A stretch of DNA of 64,000 nucleotides from Patagioenas fasciata (Eukaryota; Chordata; Aves; Columbiformes; Columbidae), in NCBI RefSeq assembly GCF_037038585.1, contig NW_027288514.1, forward strand, positions 240,023-304,022. The letters are read 5' to 3'. Numbering within the stretch: the first letter of the stretch is position 1; each line of letters begins with the position of its first letter. The notes under the pieces were generated by a model. It did no database searches and was not told the origin of the DNA. It saw only the letters and a list, made by a program, of their open reading frames with translations. Shown here piece after piece: positions 24,201 through 37,503 of this stretch. The translations under genes and the position numbers were made by a program.

Positions 24201-25899
24201 TTGAACTTGAGGAAACACGCGTCTGAGCAAAACTCCCAAACGCTTCCAGGAAAGACACAGGCTCTCCCACAAGCACATAAGTGTTTGCCCTCAGCTATAG
24301 ATCAGGGACAAGCCTGTGAAGAGATGCCCTGCTATTCTTTCGCCTTATGGCATCATGTGTTTCGTTCCTCTTGGAGATCGATTGTTAAACGTCTTTCCTA
24401 GGGCGACTGTGAAGCATTTGCCAGCGGAGGAGAAGTAGCACGGAGCAGCATTCAGTACTGCCTACGAGTGTCTTTGCTACCCTACTAGCGGAGCTCCAAG
24501 AACAGGCACACATCTTCAGGTACCTTCCAAATGTGGATTCCCCTGCAGCCCCGTAGGCGGGCGTGCAGTACGCCAACCGTCAACGGACGTTTTTCCCCTC
24601 AAGCCTGTCAGGACGTTGCTCGTCCGTCTTTCCCTCAATAGATGGGAGTAGGCGCGCTTGCGGATGTGTGCGTGTGTGTGGCCACGCGTTTGCTTAGGCA
24701 TCAGTGTGTGAAAAGGTAGGTGCTTTTCTCTAGCTGCGTGTGCGTGCACGTGGTGCTGGGTGCACATCCCTGGGTGCTCGTGGAAAGGTTTCTGCATGGT
24801 TTTCGCTGAGGAATCGTGTGTGTGCACATGGACAAAGAGAAGGCGCAGCAACCAGGTTCCAGCGCCGAAGAAGGCAAAAGGCGAGGTTTCCGGCGCTATC
24901 TCCTTCTCTCCCCAGAGCTAGTCGCGCAAAGCAAGCCGCTAAGCCGGCGACCGGCAAGAGAGCTACAACGAAGCATGCCGAACGGAGAAAATAGCAGCAG
25001 CTCATCTGTTCACACCTTGTTTCTGCCATGTGCTTGAACGCCAAGACGTTCGCGCTTCTGTGAGATGAAAGACGTCCTTCTGCATATGTGGTTGCTCACA
25101 CCGGTGCACTTGTTAGTGTATCCATTCAGTCCTGGGCTGCGGGGCATTCAGAAGTGGCTCTGTGGAGACGTCTGCATAGAGGCAGCTGTCAGAACACGCA
25201 CACTCGATTGTTCACCAAAACATATGCAGACGCGTCCTTAGCCTGTAGATTTGGATGCACAGAGTTCCCTGTGTTCGCAAGAGACAAGGGAATCGCGTCT
25301 GTACGCACAGAAGCAATAGCGGACCGTTTCCCTCGGAGTGAACGCGAAAGAGCCGTCTATATACTCGCAGACACGGGAACGTGCCTCAATGCGGTCACAG
25401 AGGCAGCAGCTTTTGCACAGATGCTCCTGGTGATTCTGGCACTTTCCAGGCACACTCCTGAAAGTCGCGCACACTGCTGTTCACTCGCTAAACGACCTCT
25501 TGGGAAACACGTCTCCGGTCGACGGACCGCTCAGATTGCTTCTCGTGTAACTGTGAACTGTGTCAGCGCAGGGAATCCGTCTCTGTTGAGCAGATGTCGA
25601 TCCTGCCTCGCTTTTGCTTTGTTGCCTCTACCAAGATGATTTCCCGTTTCTCTCTTCACTGGAGCAGGCAGACACAGCCAACGCACATCAAGTGTCAAGA
25701 GACACGCTCTGCTGAGCTCAACGCTTGTGCAGATGCACATGTGCGACGAAGTCAACACACGTGCTTGTGGAGAGAAAGAAAGGGACTCCCAGGCGTGTGG
25801 AGCGACGGGAGGAAAGAGCGGGCGCTGAGGAACACAGTTTCAAACAGACTGTCTCCACACAAACAGGCACCTGTCTGCAGGTATCCTAGATCTTGATTC
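24201..25899. repeat. Monomer unit 17 (long)
   Basis: Long form with the full unit-5 set: A at 25303, G at 25376, G at 25599 and AG at 25810-25811, plus T at site 78. Confidence 0.97.
24324..24618. repeat. 295-bp long-form segment (unit 17)
   Basis: Copy in the block A-prime counterpart of unit 5. Confidence 0.93.
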
Positions 25900-27598
25900 T
25901 TGAACTTGAGGAAACACGCGTCTGAGCAAAACTCCCAAACGCTTCCAGGAAAGACACAGGCTCTCCCACAAGCACACAAGTGTTTGCCCTCAGCTATAGA
26001 TCAGGGACAAGCCTGTGAAGAGATGCCCTGCTATTCTTTCGCCTTATGGCATCATGTGTTTCGTTCCTCTTGGAGATCGATTGTTAAACGTCTTTCCTAG
26101 GGCGACTGTGAAGCATTTGCCAGCGGAGGAGAAGTAGCACGGAGCAGCATTCAGTACTGCCTACGAGTGTCTTTGCTACCCTACTAGCGGAGCTCCAAGA
26201 ACAGGCACACATCTTCAGGTACCTTCCAAATGTGGATTCCCCTGCAGCCCCGTAGGCGGGCGTGCAGTACGCCAACCGTCAATGGACGTTTTTCCCCTCA
26301 AGCCTGTCAGGACGTTGCTCGTCCGTCTTTCCCTCAATAGATGGGAGTAGGCGCGCTTGCGGATGTGTGCGTGTGTGTGGCCACGCGTTTGCTTAGGCAT
26401 CAGTGTGTGAAAAGGTAGGTGCTTTTCTCTAGCTGCGTGTGCGTGCACGTGGTGCTGGGTGCACATCCCTGGGTGCTCGTGGAAAGGTTTCTGCATGGTT
26501 TTCGCTGAGGAATCGTGTGTGTGCACATGGACAAAGAGAAGGCGCAGCAACCAGGTTCCAGCGCCGAAGAAGGCAAAAGGCGAGGTTTCCGGCGCTATCT
26601 CCTTCTCTCCCCAGAGCTAGTCGCGCAAAGCAAGCCGCTAAGCCGGCGACCGGCAAGAGAGCTACAACGAAGCATGCCGAACGGAGAAAATAGCAGCAGC
26701 TCATCTGTTCACACCTTGTTTCTGCCATGTGCTTGAACGCCAAGACGTTCGCGCTTCTGTGAGATGAAAGACGTCCTTCTGCATATGTGGTTGCTCACAC
26801 CGGTGCACTTGTTAGTGTATCCATTCAGTCCTGGGCTGCGGGGCATTCAGAAGTGGCTCTGTGGAGACGTCTGCATAGAGGCAGCTGTCAGAACACGCAC
26901 ACTCGATTGTTCACCAAAACATATGCAGACGCGTCCTTAGCCTGTAGATTTGGATGCACAGAGTTCCCTGTGTTCGCAAGAGACAAGGGAATCGCGTCTG
27001 TGCGCACAGAAGCAATAGCGGACCGTTTCCCTCGGAGTGAACGCGAAAGAGCCGTCTATATACTCGCAGACACGCGAACGTGCCTCAATGCGGTCACAGA
27101 GGCAGCAGCTTTTGCACAGATGCTCCTGGTGATTCTGGCACTTTCCAGGCACACTCCTGAAAGTCGCGCACACTGCTGTTCACTCGCTAAACGACCTCTT
27201 GGGAAACACGTCTCCGGTCGACGGACCGCTCAGATTGCTTCTCGTGTAACTGTGAACTGTGTCAGCGCAGGGAATCCGTCTCTGTTGAGCAGATGTCAAT
27301 CCTGCCTCGCTTTTGCTTTGTTGCCTCTACCAAGATGATTTCCCGTTTCTCTCTTCACTGGAGCACGCAGACACAGCCAACGCACATCAAGTGTCAAGAG
27401 ACACGCTCTGCTGAGCTCAACGCTTGTGCAGATGCACATGTGCGACGAAGTCAACACACGTGCTTGTGGAGAGAAAGAAAGGGACTCCCAGGCGTGTGGA
27501 GCGACGGGGAGAAAGAGCGGGCGCTGAGGAACACAGTTTCAAACAGACTGTCTCCACACAAACAGGCACCTGTCTGCAGGTATCCTAGATCTTGATTC
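25900..27598. repeat. Monomer unit 18 (long)
   Basis: Long form, C at site 1183, as in unit 6. It has a private T at 26283 inside the 295-bp insert. It is the third of three consecutive long units and the last long unit in the window. Confidence 0.97.
26023..26317. repeat. 295-bp long-form segment (unit 18)
   Basis: Last copy in the window, with a private T at 26283. Confidence 0.93.
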
Positions 27599-29013
27599 TT
27601 GAACTTGAGGAAACACGCGTCTGAGCAAAACTCCCAAACGCTTCCAGGAAAGACACAGGCTCTCCCACAAGCACACAAGTGTTTGCCCTCAGCTATAGAT
27701 CAGGGACAAGCCTGTGAAGAGCAACCAAAGAGCTCGTCCGTCTTTCCCTCAATAGATGGGAGTAGGCGCGCTTGCGGATGTGTGCGTGTGTGTGGCCACG
27801 CGTTTGCTTAGGCATCAGTGTGTGAAAAGGTAGGTGCTTTTCTCTAGCTGCGTGTGCGTGCACGTGGTGCTGGGTGCACATCCCTGGGTGCTCGTGGAAA
27901 GGTTTCTGCATGGTTTTCGCTGAGGAATCGTGTGTGTGCACATGGACAAAGAGAAGGCGCAGCAACCAGGTTCCAGCGCCGAAGAAGGCAAAAGGCGAGG
28001 TTTCCGGCGCTATCTCCTTCTCTCCCCAGAGCTAGTCGCGCAAAGCAAGCCGCTAAGCCGGCGACCGGCAAGAGAGCTACAACGAAGCATGCCGAACGGA
28101 GAAAATAGCAGCAGCTCATCTGTTCACACCTTGTTTCTGCCATGTGCTTGAACGCCAAGACGTTCGCGCTTCTGTGAGATGAAAGACGTCCTTCTGCATA
28201 TGTGGTTGCTCACACCGGTGCACTTGTTAGTGTATCCATTCAGTCCTGGGCTGCGGGGCATTCAGAAGTGGCTCTGTGGAGACGTCTGCATAGAGGCAGC
28301 TGTCAGAACACGCACACTCGATTGTTCACCAAAACATATGCAGACGCGTCCTTAGCCTGTAGATTTGGATGCACAGAGTTCCCTGTGTTCGCAAGAGACA
28401 AGGGAATCGCGTCTGTGCGCACAGAAGCAATAGCGGACCGTTTCCCTCGGAGTGAACGCGAAAGAGCCGTCTATATACTCGCAGACACGCGAACGTGCCT
28501 CAATGCGGTCACAGAGGCAGCAGCTTTTGCACAGATGCTCCTGGTGATTCTGGCACTTTCCAGGCACACTCCTGAAAGTCGCGCACACTGCTGTTCACTC
28601 GCTAAACGACCTCTTGGGAAACACGTCTCCGGTCGACGGACCGCTCAGATTGCTTCTCGTGTAACTGTGAACTGTGTCAGCGCAGGGAATCCGTCTCTGT
28701 TGAGCAGATGTCAATCCTGCCTCGCTTTTGCTTTGTTGCCTCTACCAAGATGATTTCCCGTTTCTCTCTTCACTGGAGCAGGCAGACACAGCCAACGCAC
28801 ATCAAGTGTCAAGAGACACGCTCTGCTGAGCTCAACGCTTGTGCAGATGCACATGTGCGACGAAGTCAACACACGTGCTTGTGGAGAGAAAGAAAGGGAC
28901 TCCCAGGCGTGTGGAGCGACGGGGAGAAAGAGCGGGCGCTGAGGAACACAGTTTCAAACAGACTGTCTCCACACAAACAGGCACCTGTCTGCAGGTATCC
29001 TAGATCTTGATTC
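27599..29013. repeat. Monomer unit 19 (short)
   Basis: Short form with C at site 149, as in unit 7. Confidence 0.97.
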
Positions 29014-30428
29014 TTGAACTTGAGGAAACACGCGTCTGAGCAAAACTCCCAAACGCTTCCAGGAAAGACACAGGCTCTCCCACAAGCACACAAGTGTTTG
29101 CCCTCAGCTATAGATCAGGGACAAGCCTGTGAAGAGCAACCAAAGAGCTCGTCCGTCTTTCTCTCAATAGATGGGAGTAGGCGCGCTTGCGGATGTGTGC
29201 GTGTGTGTGGCCACGCGTTTGCTTAGGCATCAGTGTGTGAAAAGGTAGGTGCTTTTCTCTAGCTGCGTGTGCGTGCACGTGGTGCTGGGTGCACATCCCT
29301 GGGTGCTCGTGGAAAGGTTTCTGCATGGTTTTCGCTGAGGAATCGTGTGTGTGCACATGGACAAAGAGAAGGCGCAGCAACCAGGTTCCAGCGCCGAAGA
29401 AGGCAAAAGGCGAGGTTTCCGGCGCTATCTCCTTCTCTCCCCAGAGCTAGTCGCGCAAAGCAAGCCGCTAAGCCGGCGACCGGCAAGAGAGCTACAACGA
29501 AGCATGCCGAACGGAGAAAATAGCAGCAGCTCATCTGTTCACACCTTGTTTCTGCCATGTGCTTGAACGCCAAGACGTTCGCGCTTCTGTGAGATGAAAG
29601 ACGTCCTTCTGCATATGTGGTTGCTCACACCGGTGCACTTGTTAGTGTATCCATTCAGTCCTGGGCTGCGGGGCATTCAGAAGTGGCTCTGTGGAGACGT
29701 CTGCATAGAGGCAGCTGTCAGAACACGCACACTCGATTGTTCACCAAAACATATGCAGACGCGTCCTTAGCCTGTAGATTTGGATGCACAGAGTTCCCTG
29801 TGTTCGCAAGAGACAAGGGAATCGCGTCTGTGCGCACAGAAGCAATAGCGGACCGTTTCCCTCGGAGTGAACGCGAAAGAGCCGTCTATATACTCGCAGA
29901 CACGCGAACGTGCCTCAATGCGGTCACAGAGGCAGCAGCTTTTGCACAGATGCTCCTGGTGATTCTGGCACTTTCCAGGCACACTCCTGAAAGTCGCGCA
30001 CACTGCTGTTCACTCGCTAAACGACCTCTTGGGAAACACGTCTCCGGTCGACGGACCGCTCAGATTGCTTCTCGTGTAACTGTGAACTGTGTCAGCGCAG
30101 GGAATCCGTCTCTGTTGAGCAGATGTCAATCCTGCCTCGCTTTTGCTTTGTTGCCTCTACCAAGATGATTTCCCGTTTCTCTCTTCACTGGAGCAGGCAG
30201 ACACAGCCAACGCACATCAAGTGTCAAGAGACACGCTCTGCTGAGCTCAACGCTTGTGCAGATGCACATGTGCGACGAAGTCAACACACGTGCTTGTGGA
30301 GAGAAAGAAAGGGACTCCCAGGCGTGTGGAGCGACGGGGAGAAAGAGCGGGCGCTGAGGAACACAGTTTCAAACAGACTGTCTCCACACAAACAGGCACC
30401 TGTCTGCAGGTATCCTAGATCTTGATTC
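29014..30428. repeat. Monomer unit 20 (short)
   Basis: Short form, common haplotype, as in unit 8. Confidence 0.97.
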
Positions 30429-31843
30429 TTGAACTTGAGGAAACACGCGTCTGAGCAAAACTCCCAAACGCTTCCAGGAAAGACACAGGCTCTCCCACAA
30501 GCACACAAGTGTTTGCCCTCAGCTATAGATCAGGGACAAGCCTGTGAAGAGCAACCAAAGAGCTCGTCCGTCTTTCTCTCAATAGATGGGAGTAGGCGCG
30601 CTTGCGGATGTGTGCGTGTGTGTGGCCACGCGTTTGCTTAGGCATCAGTGTGTGAAAAGGTAGGTGCTTTTCTCTAGCTGCGTGTGCGTGCACGTGGTGC
30701 TGGGTGCACATCCCTGGGTGCTCGTGGAAAGGTTTCTGCATGGTTTTCGCTGAGGAATCGTGTGTGTGCACATGGACAAAGAGAAGGCGCAGCAACCAGG
30801 TTCCAGCGCCGAAGAAGGCAAAAGGCGAGGTTTCCGGCGCTATCTCCTTCTCTCCCCAGAGCTAGTCGCGCAAAGCAAGCCGCTAAGCCGGCGACCGGCA
30901 AGAGAGCTACAACGAAGCATGCCGAACGGAGAAAATAGCAGCAGCTCATCTGTTCACACCTTGTTTCTGCCATGTGCTTGAACGCCAAGACGTTCGCGCT
31001 TCTGTGAGATGAAAGACGTCCTTCTGCATATGTGGTTGCTCACACCGGTGCACTTGTTAGTGTATCCATTCAGTCCTGGGCTGCGGGGCATTCAGAAGTG
31101 GCTCTGTGGAGACGTCTGCATAGAGGCAGCTGTCAGAACACGCACACTCGATTGTTCACCAAAACATATGCAGACGCGTCCTTAGCCTGTAGATTTGGAT
31201 GCACAGAGTTCCCTGTGTTCGCAAGAGACAAGGGAATCGCGTCTGTGCGCACAGAAGCAATAGCGGACCGTTTCCCTCGGAGTGAACGCGAAAGAGCCGT
31301 CTATATACTCGCAGACACGGGAACGTGCCTCAATGCGGTCACAGAGGCAGCAGCTTTTGCACAGATGCTCCTGGTGATTCTGGCACTTTCCAGGCACACT
31401 CCTGAAAGTCGCGCACACTGCTGTTCACTCGCTAAACGACCTCTTGGGAAACACGTCTCCGGTCGACGGACCGCTCAGATTGCTTCTCGTGTAACTGTGA
31501 ACTGTGTCAGCGCAGGGAATCCGTCTCTGTTGAGCAGATGTCAATCCTGCCTCGCTTTTGCTTTGTTGCCTCTACCAAGATGATTTCCCGTTTCTCTCTT
31601 CACTGGAGCAGGCAGACACAGCCAACGCACATCAAGTGTCAAGAGACACGCTCTGCTGAGCTCAACGCTTGTGCAGATGCACATGTGCGACGAAGTCAAC
31701 ACACGTGCTTGTGGAGAGAAAGAAAGGGACTCCCAGGCGTGTGGAGCGACGGGGAGAAAGAGCGGGCGCTGAGGAACACAGTTTCAAACAGACTGTCTCC
31801 ACACAAACAGGCACCTGTCTGCAGGTATCCTAGATCTTGATTC
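30429..31843. repeat. Monomer unit 21 (short)
   Basis: Short form with G at 31320 (site 892), as in unit 9. Confidence 0.97.
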
Positions 31844-33258
31844 TTGAACTTGAGGAAACACGCGTCTGAGCAAAACTCCCAAACGCTTCCAGGAAAGACA
31901 CAGGCTCTCCCACAAGCACACAAGTGTTTGCCCTCAGCTATAGATCAGGGACAAGCCTGTGAAGAGCAACCAAAGAGCTCGTCCGTCTTTCTCTCAATAG
32001 ATGGGAGTAGGCGCGCTTGCGGATGTGTGCGTGTGTGTGGCCACGCGTTTGCTTAGGCATCAGTGTGTGAAAAGGTAGGTGCTTTTCTCTAGCTGCGTGT
32101 GCGTGCACGTGGTGCTGGGTGCACATCCCTGGGTGCTCGTGGAAAGGTTTCTGCATGGTTTTCGCTGAGGAATCGTGTGTGTGCACATGGACAAAGAGAA
32201 GGCGCAGCAACCAGGTTCCAGCGCCGAAGAAGGCAAAAGGCGAGGTTTCCGGCGCTATCTCCTTCTCTCCCCAGAGCTAGTCGCGCAAAGCAAGCCGCTA
32301 AGCCGGCGACCGGCAAGAGAGCTACAACGAAGCATGCCGAACGGAGAAAATAGCAGCAGCTCATCTGTTCACACCTTGTTTCTGCCATGTGCTTGAACGC
32401 CAAGACGTTCGCGCTTCTGTGAGATGAAAGACGTCCTTCTGCATATGTGGTTGCTCACACCGGTGCACTTGTTAGTGTATCCATTCAGTCCTGGGCTGCG
32501 GGGCATTCAGAAGTGGCTCTGTGGAGACGTCTGCATAGAGGCAGCTGTCAGAACACGCACACTCGATTGTTCACCAAAACATATGCAGACGCGTCCTTAG
32601 CCTGTAGATTTGGATGCACAGAGTTCCCTGTGTTCGCAAGAGACAAGGGAATCGCGTCTGTGCGCACAGAAGCAATAGCGGACCGTTTCCCTCGGAGTGA
32701 ACGCGAAAGAGCCGTCTATATACTCGCAGACACGCGAACGTGCCTCAATGCGGTCACAGAGGCAGCAGCTTTTGCACAGATGCTCCTGGTGATTCTGGCA
32801 CTTTCCAGGCACACTCCTGAAAGTCGCGCACACTGCTGTTCACTCGCTAAACGACCTCTTGGGAAACACGTCTCCGGTCGACGGACCGCTCAGATTGCTT
32901 CTCGTGTAACTGTGAACTGTGTCAGCGCAGGGAATCCGTCTCTGTTGAGCAGATGTCAATCCTGCCTCGCTTTTGCTTTGTTGCCTCTACCAAGATGATT
33001 TCCCGTTTCTCTCTTCACTGGAGCAGGCAGACACAGCCAACGCACATCAAGTGTCAAGAGACACGCTCTGCTGAGCTCAACGCTTGTGCAGATGCACATG
33101 TGCGACGAAGTCAACACACGTGCTTGTGGAGAGAAAGAAAGGGACTCCCAGGCGTGTGGAGCGACGGGGAGAAAGAGCGGGCGCTGAGGAACACAGTTTC
33201 AAACAGACTGTCTCCACACAAACAGGCACCTGTCTGCAGGTATCCTAGATCTTGATTC
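31844..33258. repeat. Monomer unit 22 (short)
   Basis: Short form like unit 10 but without its private G. Last unit of block A-prime. Confidence 0.97.
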
Positions 33259-34673
33259 TTGAACTTGAGGAAACACGCGTCTGAGCAAAACTCCCAAACG
33301 CTTCCAGGAAAGACACAGGCTCTCCCACAAGCACACAAGTGTTTGCCCTCAGCTATAGATCAGGGACAAGCCTGTGAAGAGCAACCAAAGAGCTCGTCCG
33401 TCTTTCCCTCAGTAGATGGGAGTAGGCGCGCTTGCGGATGTGTGCGTGTGTGTGGCCACGCGTTTGCTTAGGCATCAGTGTGTGAAAAGGTAGGTGCTTT
33501 TCTCTAGCTGCGTGTGCGTGCACGTGGTGCTGGGTGCACATCCCTGGGTGCTCGTGGAAAGGTTTCTGCATGGTTTTCGCTGAGGAATCGTGTGTGTGCA
33601 CATGGACAAAGAGAAGGCGCAGCAACCAGGTTCCAGCGCCGAAGAAGGCAAAAGGCGAGGTTTCCGGCGCTATCTCCTTCTCTCCCCAGAGCTAGTCGCG
33701 CAAAGCAAGCCGCTAAGCCGGCGACCGGCAAGAGAGCTACAACGAAGCATGCCGAACGGAGAAAATAGCAGCAGCTCATCTGTTCACACCTTGTTTCTGC
33801 CATGTGCTTGAACGCCAAGACGTTCGCGCTTCTGTGAGATGAAAGACGTCCTTCTGCATATGTGGTTGCTCACACCGGTGCACTTGTTAGTGTATCCATT
33901 CAGTCCTGGGCTGCGGGGCATTCAGAAGTGGCTCTGTGGAGACGTCTGCATAGAGGCAGCTGTCAGAACACGCACACTCGATTGTTCACCAAAACATATG
34001 CAGACGCGTCCTTAGCCTGTAGATTTGGATGCACAGAGTTCCCTGTGTTCGCAAGAGACAAGGGAATCGCGTCTGTGCGCACAGAAGCAATAGCGGACCG
34101 TTTCCCTCGGAGTGAACGCGAAAGAGCCGTCTATATACTCGCAGACACGCGAACGTGCCTCAATGCGGTCACAGAGGCAGCAGCTTTTGCACAGATGCTC
34201 CTGGTGATTCTGGCACTTTCCAGGCACACTCCTGAAAGTCGCGCACACTGCTGTTCACTCGCTAAACGACCTCTTGGGAAACACGTCTCCGGTCGACGGA
34301 CCGCTCAGATTGCTTCTCGTGTAACTGTGAACTGTGTCAGCGCAGGGAATCCGTCTCTGTTGAGCAGATGTCAATCCTGCCTCGCTTTTGCTTTGTTGCC
34401 TCTACCAAGACGATTTCCCGTTTCTCTCTTCACTGGAGCAGGCAGACACAGCCAACGCACATCAAGTGTCAAGAGACACGCTCTGCTGAGCTCAACGCTT
34501 GTGCAGATGCACATGTGCGACGAAGTCAACACACGTGCTTGTGGAGAGAAAGAAAGGGACTCCCAGGCGTGTGGAGCGACGGGGAGAAAGAGCGGGCGCT
34601 GAGGAACACAGTTTCAAACAGACTGTCTCCACACAAACAGGCACCTGTCTGCAGGTATCCTAGATCTTGATTC
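33259..34673. repeat. Monomer unit 23 (short)
   Basis: First unit of the right-hand region. C at site 149, G at 33412 (site 154) and C at 34411 (site 1153). The site-1153 change turns a TGA into CGA and lengthens a GTG-initiated frame from 183 to 246 codons; this is not taken as coding. Confidence 0.97.
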
Positions 34674-36088
34674 TTGAACTTGAGGAAACACGCGTCTGAG
34701 CAAAACTCCCAAACGCTTCCAGGAAAGACACAGGCTCTCCCACAAGCACACAAGTGTTTGCCCTCAGCTATAGATCAGGGACAAGCCTGTGAAGAGCAAC
34801 CAAAGAGCTCGTCCGTCTTTCCCTCAGTAGATGGGAGTAGGCGCGCTTGCGGATGTGTGCGTGTGTGTGGCCACGCGTTTGCTTAGGCATCAGTGTGTGA
34901 AAAGGTAGGTGCTTTTCTCTAGCTGCGTGTGCGTGCACGTGGTGCTGGGTGCACATCCCTGGGTGCTCGTGGAAAGGTTTCTGCATGGTTTTCGCTGAGG
35001 AATCGTGTGTGTGCACATGGACAAAGAGAAGGCGCAGCAACCAGGTTCCAGCGCCGAAGAAGGCAAAAGGCGAGGTTTCCGGCGCTATCTCCTTCTCTCC
35101 CCAGAGCTAGTCGCGCAAAGCAAGCCGCTAAGCCGGCGACCGGCAAGAGAGCTACAACGAAGCATGCCGAACGGAGAAAATAGCAGCAGCTCATCTGTTC
35201 ACACCTTGTTTCTGCCATGTGCTTGAACGCCAAGACGTTCGCGCTTCTGTGAGATGAAAGACGTCCTTCTGCATATGTGGTTGCTCACACCGGTGCACTT
35301 GTTAGTGTATCCATTCAGTCCTGGGCTGCGGGGCATTCAGAAGTGGCTCTGTGGAGACGTCTGCATAGAGGCAGCTGTCAGAACACGCACACTCGATTGT
35401 TCACCAAAACATATGCAGACGCGTCCTTAGCCTGTAGATTTGGATGCACAGAGTTCCCTGTGTTCGCAAGAGACAAGGGAATCGCGTCTGTGCGCACAGA
35501 AGCAATAGCGGACCGTTTCCCTCGGAGTGAACGCGAAAGAGCCGTCTATATACTCGCAGACACGGGAACGTGCCTCAATGCGGTCACAGAGGCAGCAGCT
35601 TTTGCACAGATGCTCCTGGTGATTCTGGCACTTTCCAGGCACACTCCTGAAAGTCGCGCACACTGCTGTTCACTCGCTAAACGACCTCTTGGGAAACACG
35701 TCTCCGGTCGACGGACCGCTCAGATTGCTTCTCGTGTAACTGTGAACTGTGTCAGCGCAGGGAATCCGTCTCTGTTGAGCAGATGTCAATCCTGCCTCGC
35801 TTTTGCTTTGTTGCCTCTACCAAGACGATTTCCCGTTTCTCTCTTCACTGGAGCAGGCAGACACAGCCAACGCACATCAAGTGTCAAGAGACACGCTCTG
35901 CTGAGCTCAACGCTTGTGCAGATGCACATGTGCGACGAAGTCAACACACGTGCTTGTGGAGAGAAAGAAAGGGACTCCCAGGCGTGTGGAGCGACGGGGA
36001 GAAAGAGCGGGCGCTGAGGAACACAGTTTCAAACAGACTGTCTCCACACAAACAGGCACCTGTCTGCAGGTATCCTAGATCTTGATTC
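34674..36088. repeat. Monomer unit 24 (short)
   Basis: Like unit 23 (G at 34827, C at 35826) but also with G at 35565 (site 892), a variant otherwise seen only in blocks A and A-prime. Confidence 0.97.
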
Positions 36089-37503
36089 TTGAACTTGAGG
36101 AAACACGCGTCTGAGCAAAACTCCCAAACGCTTCCAGGAAAGACACAGGCTCTCCCACAAGCACACAAGTGTTTGCCCTCAGCTATAGATCAGGGACAAG
36201 CCTGTGAAGAGCAACCAAAGAGCTCGTCCGTCTTTCCCTCAATAGATGGGAGTAGGCGCGCTTGCGGATGTGTGCGTGTGTGTGGCCACGCGTTTGCTTA
36301 GGCATCAGTGTGTGAAAAGGTAGGTGCTTTTCTCTAGCTGCGTGTGCGTGCACGTGGTGCTGGGTGCACATCCCTGGGTGCTCGTGGAAAGGTTTCTGCA
36401 TGGTTTTCGCTGAGGAATCGTGTGTGTGCACATGGACAAAGAGAAGGCGCAGCAACCAGGTTCCAGCGCCGAAGAAGGCAAAAGGCGAGGTTTCCGGCGC
36501 TATCTCCTTCTCTCCCCAGAGCTAGTCGCGCAAAGCAAGCCGCTAAGCCGGCGACCGGCAAGAGAGCTACAACGAAGCATGCCGAACGGAGAAAATAGCA
36601 GCAGCTCATCTGTTCACACCTTGTTTCTGCCATGTGCTTGAACGCCAAGACGTTCGCGCTTCTGTGAGATGAAAGACGTCCTTCTGCATATGTGGTTGCT
36701 CACACCGGTGCACTTGTTAGTGTATCCATTCAGTCCTGGGCTGCGGGGCATTCAGAAGTGGCTCTGTGGAGACGTCTGCATAGAGGCAGCTGTCAGAACA
36801 CGCACACTCGATTGTTCACCAAAACATATGCAGACGCGTCCTTAGCCTGTAGATTTGGATGCACAGAGTTCCCTGTGTTCGCAAGAGACAAGGGAATCGC
36901 GTCTGTGCGCACAGAAGCAATAGCGGACCGTTTCCCTCGGAGTGAACGCGAAAGAGCCGTCTATATACTCGCAGACACGCGAACGTGCCTCAATGCGGTC
37001 ACAGAGGCAGCAGCTTTTGCACAGATGCTCCTGGTGATTCTGGCACTTTCCAGGCACACTCCTGAAAGTCGCGCACACTGCTGTTCACTCGCTAAACGAC
37101 CTCTTGGGAAACACGTCTCCGGTCGACGGACCGCTCAGATTGCTTCTCGTGTAACTGTGAACTGTGTCAGCGCAGGGAATCCGTCTCTGTTGAGCAGATG
37201 TCAATCCTGCCTCGCTTTTGCTTTGTTGCCTCTACCAAGATGATTTCCCGTTTCTCTCTTCACTGGAGCAGGCAGACACAGCCAACGCACATCAAGTGTC
37301 AAGAGACACGCTCTGCTGAGCTCAACGCTTGTGCAGATGCACATGTGCGACGAAGTCAACACACGTGCTTGTGGAGAGAAAGAAAGGGACTCCCAGGCGT
37401 GTGGAGCGACGGGGAGAAAGAGCGGGCGCTGAGGAACACAGTTTCAAACAGACTGTCTCCACACAAACAGGCACCTGTCTGCAGGTATCCTAGATCTTGA
37501 TTC
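36089..37503. repeat. Monomer unit 25 (short)
   Basis: C at site 149, A at site 154, T at sites 1128 and 1153. No private change noticed. Confidence 0.97.

Larger units (their letters stand above)
16558..33258. repeat. Higher-order block A-prime (units 12-22), duplicate of block A
   Basis: Eleven monomers repeating block A with one extra long unit. The offset is 16416 bases for units 1-4 to 12-15, and 18115 bases for units 5-10 to 17-22; the difference is exactly one 1699-bp unit (unit 16). The block is 16701 bp, equal to 15002 + 1699. Only two differences from block A outside the extra unit were noticed (14925 G versus A, and 26283 T versus C), so the duplication is recent relative to the age of the array. 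Confidence 0.92.
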
